Below are positions 1 through 11,800 of a DNA stretch of 64,000 nt, piece after piece (position 1 is the stretch's first letter; each line of letters begins with the position of its first letter). The notes beneath the pieces were generated by a model. It saw nothing but the letters and a program-made list of their open reading frames with translations. It was not told where the DNA came from and ran no database searches. Source of the stretch: Delphinus delphis. Taxonomy: Eukaryota; Chordata; Mammalia; Artiodactyla; Delphinidae. The position numbers were made by a program, and so were the translations under genes. The DNA lies in NCBI RefSeq assembly GCF_949987515.2, contig NC_082695.1:70040265-70104264 (forward strand). Reading direction: 5' to 3'.

Positions 1-1640
1 ATCCTCAATCTCTCTGCTGGCCAATGTCTGCGAAAGACGTGGTCAAAGGAAATCAAGGTCATGGAGGACTGTCTCTCCATCCAATGGTCAGGATACTTTA
101 AAATCTATCTCGGGGTTAACGTCCACCACCCGAGGTAGCATTATTGAGCCCTGCCACACTGCCCTCTGCTGCTCGCTGTTCAAATGGCTTTGAGTGAATT
201 GTTCTTTGGAGGCATGGTAACCTTTTGAAGAGTATTTTCTGAGGTACAGCTTCTGTGTTTACTATAATGACATCGTTCATGGTACTTTTTATGAATATAT
301 CCTGGAAATTTTTCTCTCTGGAATTACAGATACATTAAAAAGAACTGGACGTTTCCTAAAGAACTGGTTGGGTTTAGTCATTTGGACATTGTGAATCACA
401 AAACTACTCATAATTTTCTCGTTGGATTGGCTGCTAGAAAATTTAAAATTGAGTCAGTGGTCCACTGTGAGCACGTGTATACATTTTGTGGGGCAATCTC
501 ATTATATTACCTGTTCTTGTATCTCCTTGGCCTTCTCATCTAATCTATTTCCGGTTAAAGGATTATGTTACTTTTATGTAGTTTTTGTAAATGATCTTAC
601 ATTTTCTTAGAACTCAGGGTACATAAATACATAATTGCAAAGGGTATGAGAACATGAGGATGGCCATGTTTGCACAACCCCAGAACATAACCCTTTTAAG
701 TCTTTATAAATTGTACTTATTATCAGGGATTAATGCATTATGCTGTTTATAGGAATGAAAATTCCAGAAGAAATAAAAAGAGCTAGATACTGAGAGACAA
801 AATGAATGCAATAAAAGTGGCAACTGAAACTATGCTGCATGTACCAGATGCTGCTACTTCTGGGCACACTACTCATAGCATTGGGCATATGAATAACCCC
901 ATATGGAATTCCCACTTGAGAGAGAAGATAGTGAGATTGGTGGCATCCTGGAGCTTCTTTGAAGCTATGAAAAAATCATACTAGAATCTACAGGGACTCA
1001 GGTTTCCTGCTATTTAGGATTTGATGTTTCTTTGGACCTTTATGGTGGCCAGTGGAAGAGAGGGAAACTGACAATCACAACCATAAGAATAGGAGGAGCC
1101 GGGTCCTTACCTTTCCCAGGCCAGACCAAGGTGAAAGAATAAACAAGACGTAGGTATAGCTCTGTTCACATTTCAACCAGAACTCAGGAATATGTATTAC
1201 TATTGCCAGTCAAAATCTTCCCCATTGTTGTTTTCAGTGGTAGCACTAGATGGGCGGGGCATGGGGGTGTTTAAGACAGCCCTCAAAACTACCAAAGATA
1301 AATGTAAGTAACAACAGTATGCTGCGACATGCAACCACATCTTCAAGATACCCTGTTTGTTCCTCTAAGGAACGTACCATCCCTAAGCAGCTTCTACAGG
1401 TATGTTGAAGCCAACACACTACTTGTCTTTACAAAGCCCAAATGTGTTCCCCAAGGGATAACTCTAAAATGGGCCTGTGTGTTTGTCTGTGACATCACAG
1501 GGCAGAGAGAAAAGTTGGAAAACTGCCTTCTGCTCGGAGCCACACAGGGGACTGAGGAAACCAGGCAGAGAAAAGGTCTCTGGAGTTTCCAGAAATAAGA
1601 GACAAAAAGTCAAGTCTCCTCTATAGAAGAACAAGCACAG
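1..1640. other. Unassigned intronic DNA
   Basis: No exon, RNA gene or recognisable repeat family was found here. It should be intron between CCDC68 coding exon 6 and the next, unseen exon. I looked specifically for the remaining C-terminal CCDC68 exons on the minus strand and did not find them. Confidence 0.4.
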
Positions 1641-1649
1641 GCTTTGCTA

Positions 1650-1800
1650 CCGCAATACTAGAGCCCAAACTCCCAGCCCTACAACTTCTGGAGAGCCGAG
1701 TGATCTTGACAGGTCATGTAACCAATTAGAAGCTCTGTTTCCTCCCTGAAAGGTCCGTGGAAAGATCAAATTAAATAAGGTCCCTCAGGTTACTTTATAA
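1650..1800 (+). repeat. MIR SINE remnant
   Basis: Degraded copy of the MIR core, with the order gatcttgacaggtcatgtaacc, a run resembling the TCTGTTTCCTC segment, then a purine-rich tail. Strongly diverged, so boundaries are approximate. Confidence 0.5.
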
Positions 1801-1925
1801 ACCGAAAGTTAGTCAGTTAGTAGTGTCAGTTAGTAGTGATGGTAGTAGAAATATGGAGTCAACCTTGTTTTTAAAAAAGATGGCTTCTGCCAAACCTTTT
1901 TACTCCCGTTAACAGTAATTGTGAG

Positions 1926-2017
1926 TTTCTGCCGTATAACAAAGTGAATCAGCTATACATATACATACACACCATTGTAAAGCAATTATACTCCAATAAA
2001 GATGTTTAAAAAAAAGA
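1926..2017 (+). mobile_element. 5'-truncated L1 3' end with TSD
   Basis: A 92-bp tail of an artiodactyl-type L1, with the characteristic CAGCTATACATATAC and ACTCCAATAAAG segments and a short A-rich end. It is flanked by a perfect 12-bp target-site duplication, agtaattgtgag, at 1914-1925 and 2018-2029. This shows a complete insertion event of a very short fragment. Confidence 0.85.
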
Positions 2018-2029
2018 AGTAATTGTGAG

Positions 2030-4354
2030 GATTAGCTTAATATAATGGTACATACAAGTCCATGTGCAAGAAGAAACTCTTTTTCTTCTGAATTATAAAA
2101 GCTTAAAAGTTATCACCCTCAGAGACGCTTTCTAATATTAGAAATGCCAAGTTACAACATATTGAATCTTTTTATCTCTTTATCAAAATTGTAGAATGAA
2201 ACTCACTGCAATTCAAGAAAGTCATGGCACCTATCAAACTATCTATGTTTAAGGGAAATTAAATCACCCATAGCCCCCTGCTCAGGGAAGAAGCCCTAGG
2301 CTATTCTTTGAGTAAGGGGAGGCCACCCACAAGGATGGGAGGGGACGCCTGCCAAAGGCTATTGGTTGGATGTCAATGCAGGGGTTGGTCAAGATGATCT
2401 ATCTGTCCAATACAGGAAGTAATATTAGGCCAGTCAGACTCTTTCCTCTGGAATCTGAAAGGAGAATACAGAGAATACAAACCAGCTGGTGAAAAACGGT
2501 GGGAAAAGGTAATGAATCATCCAGGACGAACAAGAAAAGAGTGAAACTGCATAAACACGCATCACTAAGTGGGATCAGCAAAATAATCTGGTTTTTCAAA
2601 TCACATTAGGTGCTAAAGGGTTGTCCTCCTGTCTTCGCATGAGTACATCTTCTTTATGGCCATATCTATTCAGTCTTCACCTAACAGAAATCCTATTTAT
2701 GGTAGCTTAACCAAGTCTCTGTTGTTTTAACTAAAGGAATCTGACTCATACTGATTTCATTTTCTTGTCACTTAGCAAAGGGAATACCTCTACGCACGGC
2801 TCAAAATAACAAGTAAAATAAATATTTGTGACACCTGCAATTTATGAAAACTGCACGAGCCAGGATGTTCAAACACCTTTCTGGAAACACAGAAGCTCCA
2901 TTTCCCTCAAGATATTTCTAAAACCTCCTCAAGAGCTTTTTGAGAATTCTTTATCCTGACTGCTCATATATAATAGAACTGAAAGAATAGCTCAGCTTGG
3001 TTTTTAAAATCATTACATTTTTGGCTCAAAGACTGACAAAACCTCTATTATCAATAAAAAATCATGTTTTAAAGAATAAATCAAACTCATTGTCTGGACT
3101 CTTAATGGAAGGCACAGTGTACCAGCTGTAGTTCTGCTGCATGGAAAAGCTCTCTTTAGGGAAAAAAAAAAAAGAGGTAAGCGAAAAATTTACTTAGAGT
3201 TAAATTATGAGTATATACAAGTAATTCCAAAGACTTATGGATACTTTCCATAATATTTCCTTTATTCTCTACAGAGAGTACAGTGCTATGAAACTCAGAA
3301 ATCCACCTTCTGGGGCTATATGCGTGTTCACAGGGAAGCGTATAAGGAAATTAATATCAGTGGTATCCCAGTGTGTTTCAAATATGTAGGTACAATTGCC
3401 AGGGTCAGCCCAGTTCTGGACTTTGGCTTATGAGGTCCAATGATGAGAAAGAGAGATAATGGGAAAGGAAAAGGAGATAGGAAAAAATCAAAAGACCAAG
3501 AGAAAGTGATGTCTGAGCAGATGTTATTGAATAAATGAGAATAAGAATGTGTACATTTTGAGATTCATAATAGTGCCTAGATCAAGAGGTCTAGATGGAT
3601 AAACTAAGATCTTGAAATAGATTTGACTTTGGATGTTATATCAGAATATAGAATGATTGTGGTAGGTTTAGAATTAAAAGAAAAGAAAGGAAAGGAAAAG
3701 AAAAGAAAAAGTTCAGGAGATTTCATATGATATGAGTTATTCTATGACATTCCAGAGAATTTTTCTAACAGCAGCCAAGTAGTCAAGCCATTCGATACCC
3801 ATCAACCCATAAATCCATCCCTACCCCAGCACACAAGGACCAGGACTGCTTGTGAATTACGAATATTTGTAAGTAAGTCCCAAGAACTAAGGATGCTTTT
3901 CACAGTATTTCCTTCATTCTCTACGAAGTTGGGAGCACGACAAAACTATCTTACAATTCCACTTGCGGGCTAGCTAATTTAAGGCCGGCTGTAGCGGAGA
4001 TCCATTAACAAAATCAGAAGCATCAGGGGAATGGAGACCTCAACAGCATCCTCTTCAGCACCAAGGGTAAACAGGGAGGGGACAGGCTCATTCACTCTTC
4101 AAAAGGATTAACGAGCCACCACACACATATACACACACCAGTTTCCCCGTACCCCCAGTGACTTCTGCCCCATCCAGATTCCCCAGTGGGTAGGGAGGGA
4201 GAGGCACACAGCTGTTAATGCTAAGAAATCTCCCTTCCTCCTGCACGTTCAGGCTTCCTTTCCCTTGGGGGATAGCTGCCTTCTATCCACTGGTCAGTGG
4301 ACCTGAAGAGAGGAAAGATATCAGGGACTGCTTTTACGTAGGAGATCTGCAAAC
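2030..4354. other. Intronic DNA, no gene seen
   Basis: Intron of CCDC68 downstream of coding exon 6. The only distinct element is an A/G-rich low-complexity tract at about 3678-3710 built from GAAAA and GGAAA units. No other coding signal or clear repeat was recognised. Confidence 0.45.
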
Positions 4355-4437
4355 CTTTTAGCATATGTAGCGTTGGATTTGAGATGCAGCAGCTTGTTTT
4401 CCAAAGACAGTTTTTTTTCTAGCAGTGTCCTCTTTTC
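4355..4437 (-). CDS. CCDC68: CCDC68 coding exon 6
   Basis: Reads EKRTLLEKKLSLENKLLHLK then SNATYAK in phase 0 from a strong acceptor (TTTTCTCCTAG before position 4437), with only a few differences from the human protein as I recall it. This is the next heptad-rich stretch of the coiled coil after exon 5, with leucines at the core positions. The exon is 83 nt, so it ends in phase 2 within a codon beginning AG, which fits the serine expected in human. The donor AAAAG/GTTTGC is weak. If it were skipped, the frame would run 11 more codons to a TGA at 4323-4321, giving a protein of about 238 residues. An alternative donor, CTAC/GTAAAA, would end the exon at 4338 in a different phase. Confidence 0.8.
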
Positions 4438-4479
4438 CTAGGAGAAAATAAAATACAATTTTTGCTCATTTCTTTTCCT

Positions 4480-4528
4480 TTATTTCTCTCTCTCTCTCTG
4501 TCTTTCTCTCTCTCGTTCTCTTTCTCTC
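4480..4528. repeat. (CT)n low-complexity tract
   Basis: Interrupted TC/CT dinucleotide run with TCTCTCTCTC cores separated by GT and GTT. It lies just upstream, in transcript sense, of CCDC68 exon 6. On the transcript it is a GA-rich run, so it does not strengthen the acceptor. Confidence 0.85.
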
Positions 4529-4799
4529 TATGTGCGTGTGTATTCAGCAAGGAATTCTTGCAAACTGTTCGCAAAAGATGCTTCTTGTAATACTAGAAAT
4601 ATGTTTTGAGCTAAAGAGCTCATTTCATACGGAGCTGTTACAACCCACCCCAGTGAAGTCCGGGGCAGGCATTCTCCAGCATGGTTTACAAGTGTAACAG
4701 GGAAGAGCCAGGTCTGACTACATGTTGAATCTGTTTCTTTTACTTTAACCTTTGCTTTCCACTGCTTTTGTTCACTAAAAGGATACTGTCTATACATAA

Positions 4800-5177
4800 C
4801 GGCCTGCCTCGGGGAACCCTGCCCCTCTGTCTGAATGTTAAACCAAACTGCCTTTGATCAGGGAAACATCCAGACCCTGTTCCAGCCATGGATGGCTGCA
4901 AAAAAGAAGAAATTAACACATCCGCTCCCCGAGGCTGGCCATTCCAGGTGATATTTGCAAAACTTACGCCTTTTTACTTTACTTCCTCATCTCCCCCTCT
5001 GTGCTATAAAAGAAACTGGCATCCAAACCCCGATAAGATGGTTATTTTGAGACTTTAGTCCGCTGTCTTCTCCGTCTGCCGGCTTTCCAAATAAAGTCGT
5101 GTTCCTTGCCTCAACACCTCGTTTCCGATTTATTAGCCTGTCGTGCGGCGAGCAGAGCGGTTTTGGACTCGGTAACG
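4800..5177 (+). mobile_element. Solo LTR of an endogenous retrovirus (ERV1-like)
   Basis: The layout is that of a retroviral LTR in plus orientation. There is a U3 region with short repeats, a TATA-type box (gctataaaag) near 5004, a polyadenylation signal AATAAA at about 5090, then a U5 ending in a GACTCGGTAAC-type terminus near 5176. No internal gag, pol or env sequence follows, so this is a recombined solo LTR. Exact ends are uncertain; the left end could lie anywhere between about 4786 and 4805. It lies in a CCDC68 intron, antisense to the gene, about 370 bp from coding exon 6. Confidence 0.7.
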
Positions 5178-5179
5178 TA

Positions 5180-6767
5180 AGCCGCTCAAGGACAGATCAA
5201 GACTAGTTGTCTTCACTAACCACGTTTTTCTGGAGAGCTTTGCTTTGGCCCCTCCCCCAGTCCATGGCTCAGTCAAACTTCTCTTCTGTCTCTCCATCCC
5301 GCCCTAAATGCTAACTGCCTGCCCATCTCTCTCTAGACACTGGCTCTCCCATCATTCCACCTGCTTCTCCTCCGGTAATCTTGAGTTGTTGGTATCCAAG
5401 GATATTATTGCACTTGTCTTGATACCTACCTGCTTACATGGCATCTGTCCGAGGTAGAAAAGTAGTAAATGTATATTTAGTGAAAGATCAAAGTCATAAG
5501 TGATAAAGTCACTTCCTAATTAGGATATAACAGAAATGTTGACATTGTGAAAGAATCCCTAAAGAGGTCTCTGATTGTCACCATTAAACCAAACTCTCTA
5601 TATCCAACAGGAAAATAGATGAGTCCATGAAAAACCAAGCTGGGAGGATTGTGTTCTTTTTTATATCTGATGGAAATAGATGTTTTGACAGTATTTACAA
5701 TGCTGTTTAAAATCATTCCTTCTGTAGTATTTATATGGGTAAAAGACAAGACAGTGCCATTAGAGCAAAAATCTCAGAATGTCTTTGGACATGGACAGAA
5801 CTGGTTCTGAAACTTGGTGACTGTGTTAAGTTTTGCCAAGGTTTTAACCCTTCTAGACCTTATCACTGTTAAGAAAAATTAACCAAAACTTGTAAATCAA
5901 AATATATAATTTTAATGTCATATTGGGTCATGGTTTAATAACCTGACACAAGGATTTTTTTAATTCTCTTGGAGAATTTCTTTGCGTGTGACTTTATTAT
6001 TTGATTAGAGCCCTGACTTTGTGAAGTTGCATGTTAATTTGTGGGTTTCTGCCTGGTAGAAAAGGTAATCCCAAAGGTTATGGTTTATTGCCTTAAAGAA
6101 TATTAACTACCTTTGTATCTAACCTAGTAATCCTATTCTACATTCCTTTTCTCAAAATGCATGCAAATAGCCAATTTCAAAAAATATTTTATTTAAACCA
6201 GCTTTACAACCTTACTGGTTCCCTCATTAATTAATGAGTTGACTAAAACATCTGACATGTATTCATTCTATATTTGTTTGAGTCATGTTTTTGACTTTTT
6301 GAACATCCCTAAGATGGGGATAATACTATCTATATTGAAATGTTGGGATGATTGGAGATGTATGTGAAAGGTCTACATGCTTCTCTGAAACATATTAGGA
6401 CCTCAATATATAATAATTTGAAGGTGCCAAATACTTCATATCTTATGTGCTCTGTTATTTTTAAAATTTATACTTTTTCAAAAATTTCCTGTAGCATTCT
6501 TGTCACATATATTAGATACTGTTCTGGTGTAGCCTTAGTTGATCTGAGGGATCAAGATACTCTTTGCAAGCTTATTATGACACTTGGGTCATCAAAGAAA
6601 CACATCACTGATAATATATTTTGAATTTATAGGAGGAAAAATGGTGTTTAACAAACATTATTTCTAACGGACTTACTCTCAATTCATGAATCTTTATCAC
6701 CAGGGTTCAAGGAGACCAGACAGCTGGACAAATAAATGTTCTGCCTTGGTCAAGCCTCCGGTATTTA
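5180..6767. other. Intronic DNA, no gene seen
   Basis: AT-rich intron between CCDC68 coding exons 5 and 6. I see no exon and no repeat family I can name with confidence. Short open frames here lack any family resemblance. Confidence 0.4.
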
Positions 6768-6780
6768 GCTTGGACTCTTT

Positions 6781-6964
6781 TTTTAATTTAATTTTTATTT
6801 TATATTGGAGTATAGTTGATTTACAATGTTGTGTTAGTTTCAGGTGTACAGCAAAGTGGTTCATTTATACATACATGTATATCCGTTCTTTTTCATGTTC
6901 TTTCCTATATAGGTTATTACAGAATATGGAGTAGAGTTCCCTGTGCTATACAGTAGGTCCTTGT
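6781..6964 (-). mobile_element. 5'-truncated L1 3' end with TSD
   Basis: Antisense copy of the artiodactyl L1 3' end, starting with a T-rich tail and followed by TATTGGAGTATAGTTGATT and GTGTACAGCAAAGTGG. The 13-bp duplication agcttggactctt is present on both sides, at 6768-6780 and 6965-6977. This is an intact, severely 5'-truncated insertion within the CCDC68 intron. Confidence 0.9.
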
Positions 6965-6979
6965 AGCTTGGACTCTTAA

Positions 6980-9440
6980 TGCTGCCTCTCTGACAACACG
7001 GAAAATCACACTACATCAGCTAGCACTTCTCAGGGACAGTGTCTTCTGGGAAGGGAAAGGCGTTCACAGCACCACCCAGGGGGCAATCCACTCTTGCCAA
7101 AACCACACCTCTGAAGAGCGTAAGAGTTCCCGCACCTTATTGATCAAGGTGGAGTGGACACCAACTTAAATCACTGCCATATGTTAACATCTAAATGATT
7201 TAGGAACCAATGGCATCCCTTTTATCCCACATCAGAGAAGATGTGGGCATAATGGAAAGGATTGTGAACTGCTAAGTGGAGGATGGTGGAATAGTCCCTC
7301 ATTCGCACTGTCCTCGTTTATAAAATGATGAGGAGGAATTAGGTGGTCTCAAAAGAGCCTTTGAGCTCTAAAATGCTAATAGAGCTAAATCAATGACACT
7401 GGAAAGCAAATATGATGCAACAGAAGTGCGCTGCCAGCCAAAGGGACATATGCCGTATTAAAATGCTCTTACTGGGCGGTTTTGCTGGCTTATCGCTGTG
7501 TTTATGGAATTCATTCTCACTGCATTCCTGATTAAAGTGGGACAGATGGTGAAGGTTTTAAGTAATGCGTTCATTACCAGACCTCATACCACTAATGGCT
7601 ATTTACTGGAGCAGTGGCTCGTGCAAGCGAGTAGAAAATGAATCCTTCTCCAGGGGGTGCCCACCACCAGGGCAGTATTTATCAACCTTTGTTGTGGATG
7701 TTTATTTTTAATTTTCATTTCCTTTTTGAACTCATGGCCTTTTCTTATTAATACAAAGGTCTCAGTACCCCCTCCTCTCATTCCGATACACACTTCCCTC
7801 CTGAGAAACCCTTCATCACAGCTTTTATCCTCAGTATCTCCTTAGACCAAGATGTTACCAAGCTTTGCTTCTTATAGTTTTATTTATTTGCGTGATCATT
7901 TTACAAATGTAATGTATCTTTAAACTAAATATGTTTAAAAAATAAAGATAAAACTCCTGCACATTTTCCTTCCACTGTATCCCCACCTACCTCCACCTCC
8001 CAGAGATTCCAAAAGACTCCACTCTAGGAAGTCACTGAACTAGAATGTTCTGGAAGGTTCCTGCATGGCCTTGCTGAACGATGGGCATTCTGTCCACTTA
8101 CTATGTCACAGAGCTCCTAGAGACAGCTCTCCATTATGGGTCAATATCAAGACAAATGCTAGGCCATCACTTCTCAAAAATGTCTGCCAGTCTCTAAGCC
8201 ACTTAACCTTATTCTGGGGTCCATCCCTACCTTCAGTTGGATGTCAGCTTCCCTAAGGACCCCTGGGAGAATGAATGAAAGGAGATCTGGGCAGTTCCTT
8301 GAGTCTCACACAACCCAGATATATTACATTGCAATCTCCACAAAGAGACTGTATCTGGTTCATTCACAAATAGATATCTAGCTTGGAGCTCTGCCTGGTA
8401 GGCGGTAGGAGCTCAAATATTTGTTGAATAAATAGCCCAGTGACTACACCCCGGAATTCTGAGATGAATTCACATCCAGTACAGATTTCCTGGGGTTTCT
8501 AGAAGATAGAAATTACATTACACTATTTTTTTTGTTAACTTTCAGGGACTGACAGCTGACCAGTAAACATGACCCAGTGTTACTGGGTTTGAGGTGATGG
8601 CAAATCTACATTTAAATGTCAAGCTGGTTAATCAAGTAGTTTGATTAAACAACCCTATTTGCATTCCAGAATTGTCTTCCTTTCCGAAATGCAAACGTTC
8701 CTTGTGCTGTCTTAGTTTGCTAAACTATTTATTACAGGATAAATATTCTAACATTGTAAAGTATTCATCCAAATGTTACAGTTTGTCCAAAACATCATAA
8801 TTATAAACTGTTACACGAGGGCAAACCAGCTACTTGAGGACATTCTAGCCCTGTGATTTTGGCTAAAGTAAAACACTCAGCATCACCCACCGTACAACAC
8901 AGATGTAGCTGTATATTATTATTATTAGATTCAGTTAAGGTTGGGCTTATTTAATTTTCATGATTTCTTCATAGGACCTTCATTAAGATCACCAATTCAG
9001 CCAAACTCACAGTGTTATAAATTAAATTCTTGGGAAATATGTAAAAAATTACTCAAGGTTTCTCAGGCAAATATCCTGAATGTTGAAATGTGATGCTTTT
9101 GAAGTGATGTTTCTGAAATAGCCTCAATTCAAGGAGACTCCTAAAAAACAGTAAGACTGAGCAGAGTGGAGGAAAATCAGGGAATTCATGTAATAAATAT
9201 AAAAATGTACTGGGCAATATTTACTAGAAGTTAAAGTCTGTATTCTTATCTACTCCAACTCAAAGATGCCAGTTTTCTATTGGTTTGTTTTACTATTAAA
9301 AAATATTGCTTGGTTTATCTAAATTCTAAGGCATGCAAAACGAAATTTATGTGCTAACCTTTTGTGTGTATTTGGAGGGGCAGCTACTTAAAGGAACACT
9401 GCATGAAACTTTTAATAACTTTTGTTCTATTATTACTCTT
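6980..9440. other. Intronic DNA with a motif-dense segment
   Basis: No exon found. A weak MIR-like stretch lies near 7230-7385, and an L2-like 3' end near 8385-8435 closes with TATTTGTTGAATAAAT. The segment 8560-8750 is repeat-free and contains a palindrome of TAATCAA/TTGATTA at 8629-8647 and an octamer ATTTGCAT at 8657-8664. That segment is described separately as a candidate regulatory element. Confidence 0.4.
8560..8750. promoter_or_regulatory. Candidate intronic regulatory element
   Basis: Repeat-free segment with several motifs close together: an inverted repeat TAATCAA-GTAGT-TTGATTA (8629-8647), inside a longer imperfect palindrome of the HNF1/homeodomain type, and a perfect octamer ATTTGCAT ten bases further on. 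Motif clustering is seen directly; enhancer function is inference and could be chance in AT-rich DNA. Confidence 0.25.
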
Positions 9441-9447
9441 CCCTAAA

Positions 9448-9522
9448 TTTGGCCAAGCCGTGCGCCGTGCCCGCTGCACTGGGAACGTGGAGTCTTAACC
9501 ACTGGACTGCCGGGGAAGTCCC
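9448..9522 (-). repeat. Truncated older CHR/tRNA-type SINE
   Basis: The reverse complement begins GGACTTCCCCGGCAGTCCAG and continues with GTGGTTAAGACTCCACG. That is the head of an older CHR-family SINE, diverged from the young copies elsewhere in the window. Only the tRNA-like 5' portion remains, so it is truncated at its 3' end. Confidence 0.75.
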
Positions 9523-9869
9523 AAGAATGTCTTTTCTTAATCGTGAACTATACCTGTCCTAGGGCAGTCATAGGTTTTTATAAATCTAAAGGGGACTTGG
9601 GTGGCCAAAAATAAACACTTCGCTGACTCCAATACATAAAAATGCTGTAATTACAGGGATTCGCTATATTATTACTAGCAGTAGGTAGACTTTGTGATTT
9701 TTTCCATTATTTCTCTTCATAGCCTCACATTTCCCCTTTCTAAGCCATACATTTACGAGAAAAAAAAAAGGGACAGATAATGATTCGAGTGCAGTATTTG
9801 TAAAGAGGTAAATCAGTAACTACAATACACATCATATTAAACGTGTAAGGGAAGAAATGAACATTATTG

Positions 9870-9985
9870 AGTACATCCTAAGCTCTTAGGAGTTGCAAAG
9901 AACACTTTCACTTAATGTTATTTATTTTCATATTATCTTCTTTAATTCTCACCCTAACCCTGTCAGGAAGAAATCCCTTTAATTC
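9870..9985 (-). repeat. MIR SINE remnant
   Basis: Antisense MIR pattern with a TTGAGTACATCCTAAGCTCT-like start, then a CTTTAATTCTCACCCTAACC segment. Old and diverged, and it stops just short of the donor of CCDC68 coding exon 5. Confidence 0.5.
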
Positions 9986-9998
9986 TCCAGAGGCCTAC

Positions 9999-10127
9999 CT
10001 GTTCCATTCTCTGTACAAGGTTCTCCAGTTCTGTGATTTGATTATGTCTTTCTTCAAGCTTTTCAGCAATTTGATTCAGATTTTCAACATGTTGCTTCAA
10101 TTTCTGTTCTTTTTCAAGTGTGTTAAC
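9999..10127 (-). CDS. CCDC68: CCDC68 coding exon 5
   Basis: 129-nt exon, 43 codons, phase 0 at both ends. It starts VNTLEKEQKLKQHVENLNQ and ends NLVQRMEQ, nearly identical to the human protein as I remember it. Leucine/isoleucine/valine spacing of three and four residues over the whole exon marks a continuous parallel coiled coil. The donor is CAG/GTAGGC (positions 9998-9993 on the minus strand) and the acceptor is CTGACAAAAG. Preceded by exon 4 and followed, after a 5.6-kb intron, by exon 6. Confidence 0.93.
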
Positions 10128-10129
10128 CT

Positions 10130-11670
10130 TTTGTCAGAAAAACAGTTATCAGACTATCGTTTTCATTAAACCTATACAGCTATTATCTCCCTCTAAAATT
10201 TTCTGAGTCACCAAAAAAATTTAATAATTCACACTTGTTTAGAAGTACTTCCTTGAATTCAGTCTTTCTTCAAAATAAACCTGATGGACTACAGCAACAC
10301 TAAATCAATGGAGAATTAATAACATATAAATATTATTTCTAGAATGTTGACATTTGCTACCATAAAGCATACTCTGTGAACTGGTATAAGAAAGAGAGAG
10401 AAAAATTTAAGAAAAGCAAAACTTTTGACTTTTTCTCAACAAAACTTATCTAGAACAAAAATAAAATCTTATACGTTCAAGTAAAAAGTGTTTTCTTTTT
10501 AACCAGAAAGTGTCATAAAAGCAGAATAATTATCCCCGCTGTGTCAGGGGGTTATCTCCTAGGCGTATAGCAGGAGTTATACTAAAAGACATAGGAGAGA
10601 AGTCTTCAGCGGGCAGCCCATAGGCCACACTTGGGAGTGTTTCAACTTGACTTGTAACTGACATACGCACCCACATCTGCTTGTGTGTTTAATAGAACTC
10701 AAGATTTTACAGTTAGAAAAAAAAAGTGTCTGACTTCCCTTGAATATACCAGGTGGGCATTCCTGCCCAGACACTCCCTTTGCTGGGACATGGGCACTCC
10801 CGTCCACACACACCTGCTCACTCTTTCACGTAGGTACTTTACCTGCACCCTGCGTGCCTAGGCATTTGTGACCATCATCACCCCAACCTGAAGCTTGAGG
10901 GCGTGTCGCCTATGCAGTGGATTCCTACTGTGCTTCCCTGGGGACCCTCCTAGGGCCTGAGCTGGCAGAGACCCAGGTGCCCTACCCGTGCCTGAATGAG
11001 CTTCCCTGTTTTGAGTTTTGGCAAACACACACATACACACGTTTCCCTCTTCCAGTCCTAGAATACATTCTCCAGATAAAGTTTTACTGGCCCTAGGACA
11101 CATATTTCAGATTCAAAAACAAACGAAGTGTAGGTGTGTGTCTATGATATAGAGACACCCATATACACACACATATATATTTGTATGATTTTATATTTTA
11201 ATTTATATATTAAATGTAAAATATATAATTTTATATGATATATATATGTACATACACATACATGTTTTTGTTCGTTTACTCTGAAGAATGTATTCCAGGA
11301 CCAAAAAAATTTTGAAACCATTTATGTAGCCCAACTTTTTCATTTTAGAATCAAGTCAGAGAGACAGAGTGATTCAAACTGGGTCACCTAGTTAGTCAAA
11401 GGCAGAACCAGAAGAGAAGCCACTGGCCAGTGTCATGAGGCCAGCCCTGATTTCTAGGCTGGGTGGCAGGGCTCTGGGCAAGAGAGGCATAATATCCGGG
11501 TACCAGGCTAAACAGGGGTGGGGGGACATCAGGGCAGAAGACGGGCAGCCTGCCCTTCCAAGGTCTTGCCAAGTCACGTGGCCATTGCTTGTTACACATC
11601 TAACTCCTCCCCAGAAGAGAGACTTGAACAGCTTGGAGCTTAGTCCACCAGTATGCAAGCTGCTAGCTCG
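10130..11670. other. Intron between CCDC68 exons 4 and 5
   Basis: No exon seen. A low-complexity AT tract at about 11160-11265 mixes TATATA, ATTTTATA and ACACAC. The rest shows no repeat family I can name. Confidence 0.5.
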
Positions 11671-11674
11671 GTAC

Positions 11675-11800
11675 CTGGAGTAAGTGTCTACTGTCCTCAT
11701 GCTTCTTTCTAACTTCTTTAGACTGTGTTTGATAGTTTTCAAATAATCTCTGGGCCACATTTCTCAGAGCCACTGCTCCTGCTTCTCTGGAGGCTTCGAG
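11675..11800 (-). CDS. CCDC68: CCDC68 coding exon 4
   Basis: 126-nt exon, 42 codons, phase 0 at both ends. It starts LEASREAGAVALRNVAQRLF and ends EVRKKHEDSRHLLQ, and aligns without gaps to the recalled human protein. It is highly charged with coiled-coil heptads. The acceptor is TTGTTTCTAG immediately before position 11800 and the donor is CAG/GTACCG. An ATG inside the exon followed by intron read-through yields a spurious 122-residue open frame on this strand that should not be annotated. Confidence 0.93.

Noticed and set aside
340..460. Minus-strand stretch reading SFVIHNVQ, reminiscent of a later CCDC68 segment
   Set aside because: Only four or five residues agree, there are no matching splice sites, and the flanking residues do not fit.
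5516..5749. 77-codon minus-strand frame in a CCDC68 intron
   Set aside because: Same strand as the gene, but no homology to CCDC68 and no exon-like boundaries.
11392..11760. 122-codon minus-strand frame
   Set aside because: Starts inside true CCDC68 exon 4, in a different reading frame from the real exon, and runs on through the donor into intron. The real exon is 11675-11800.
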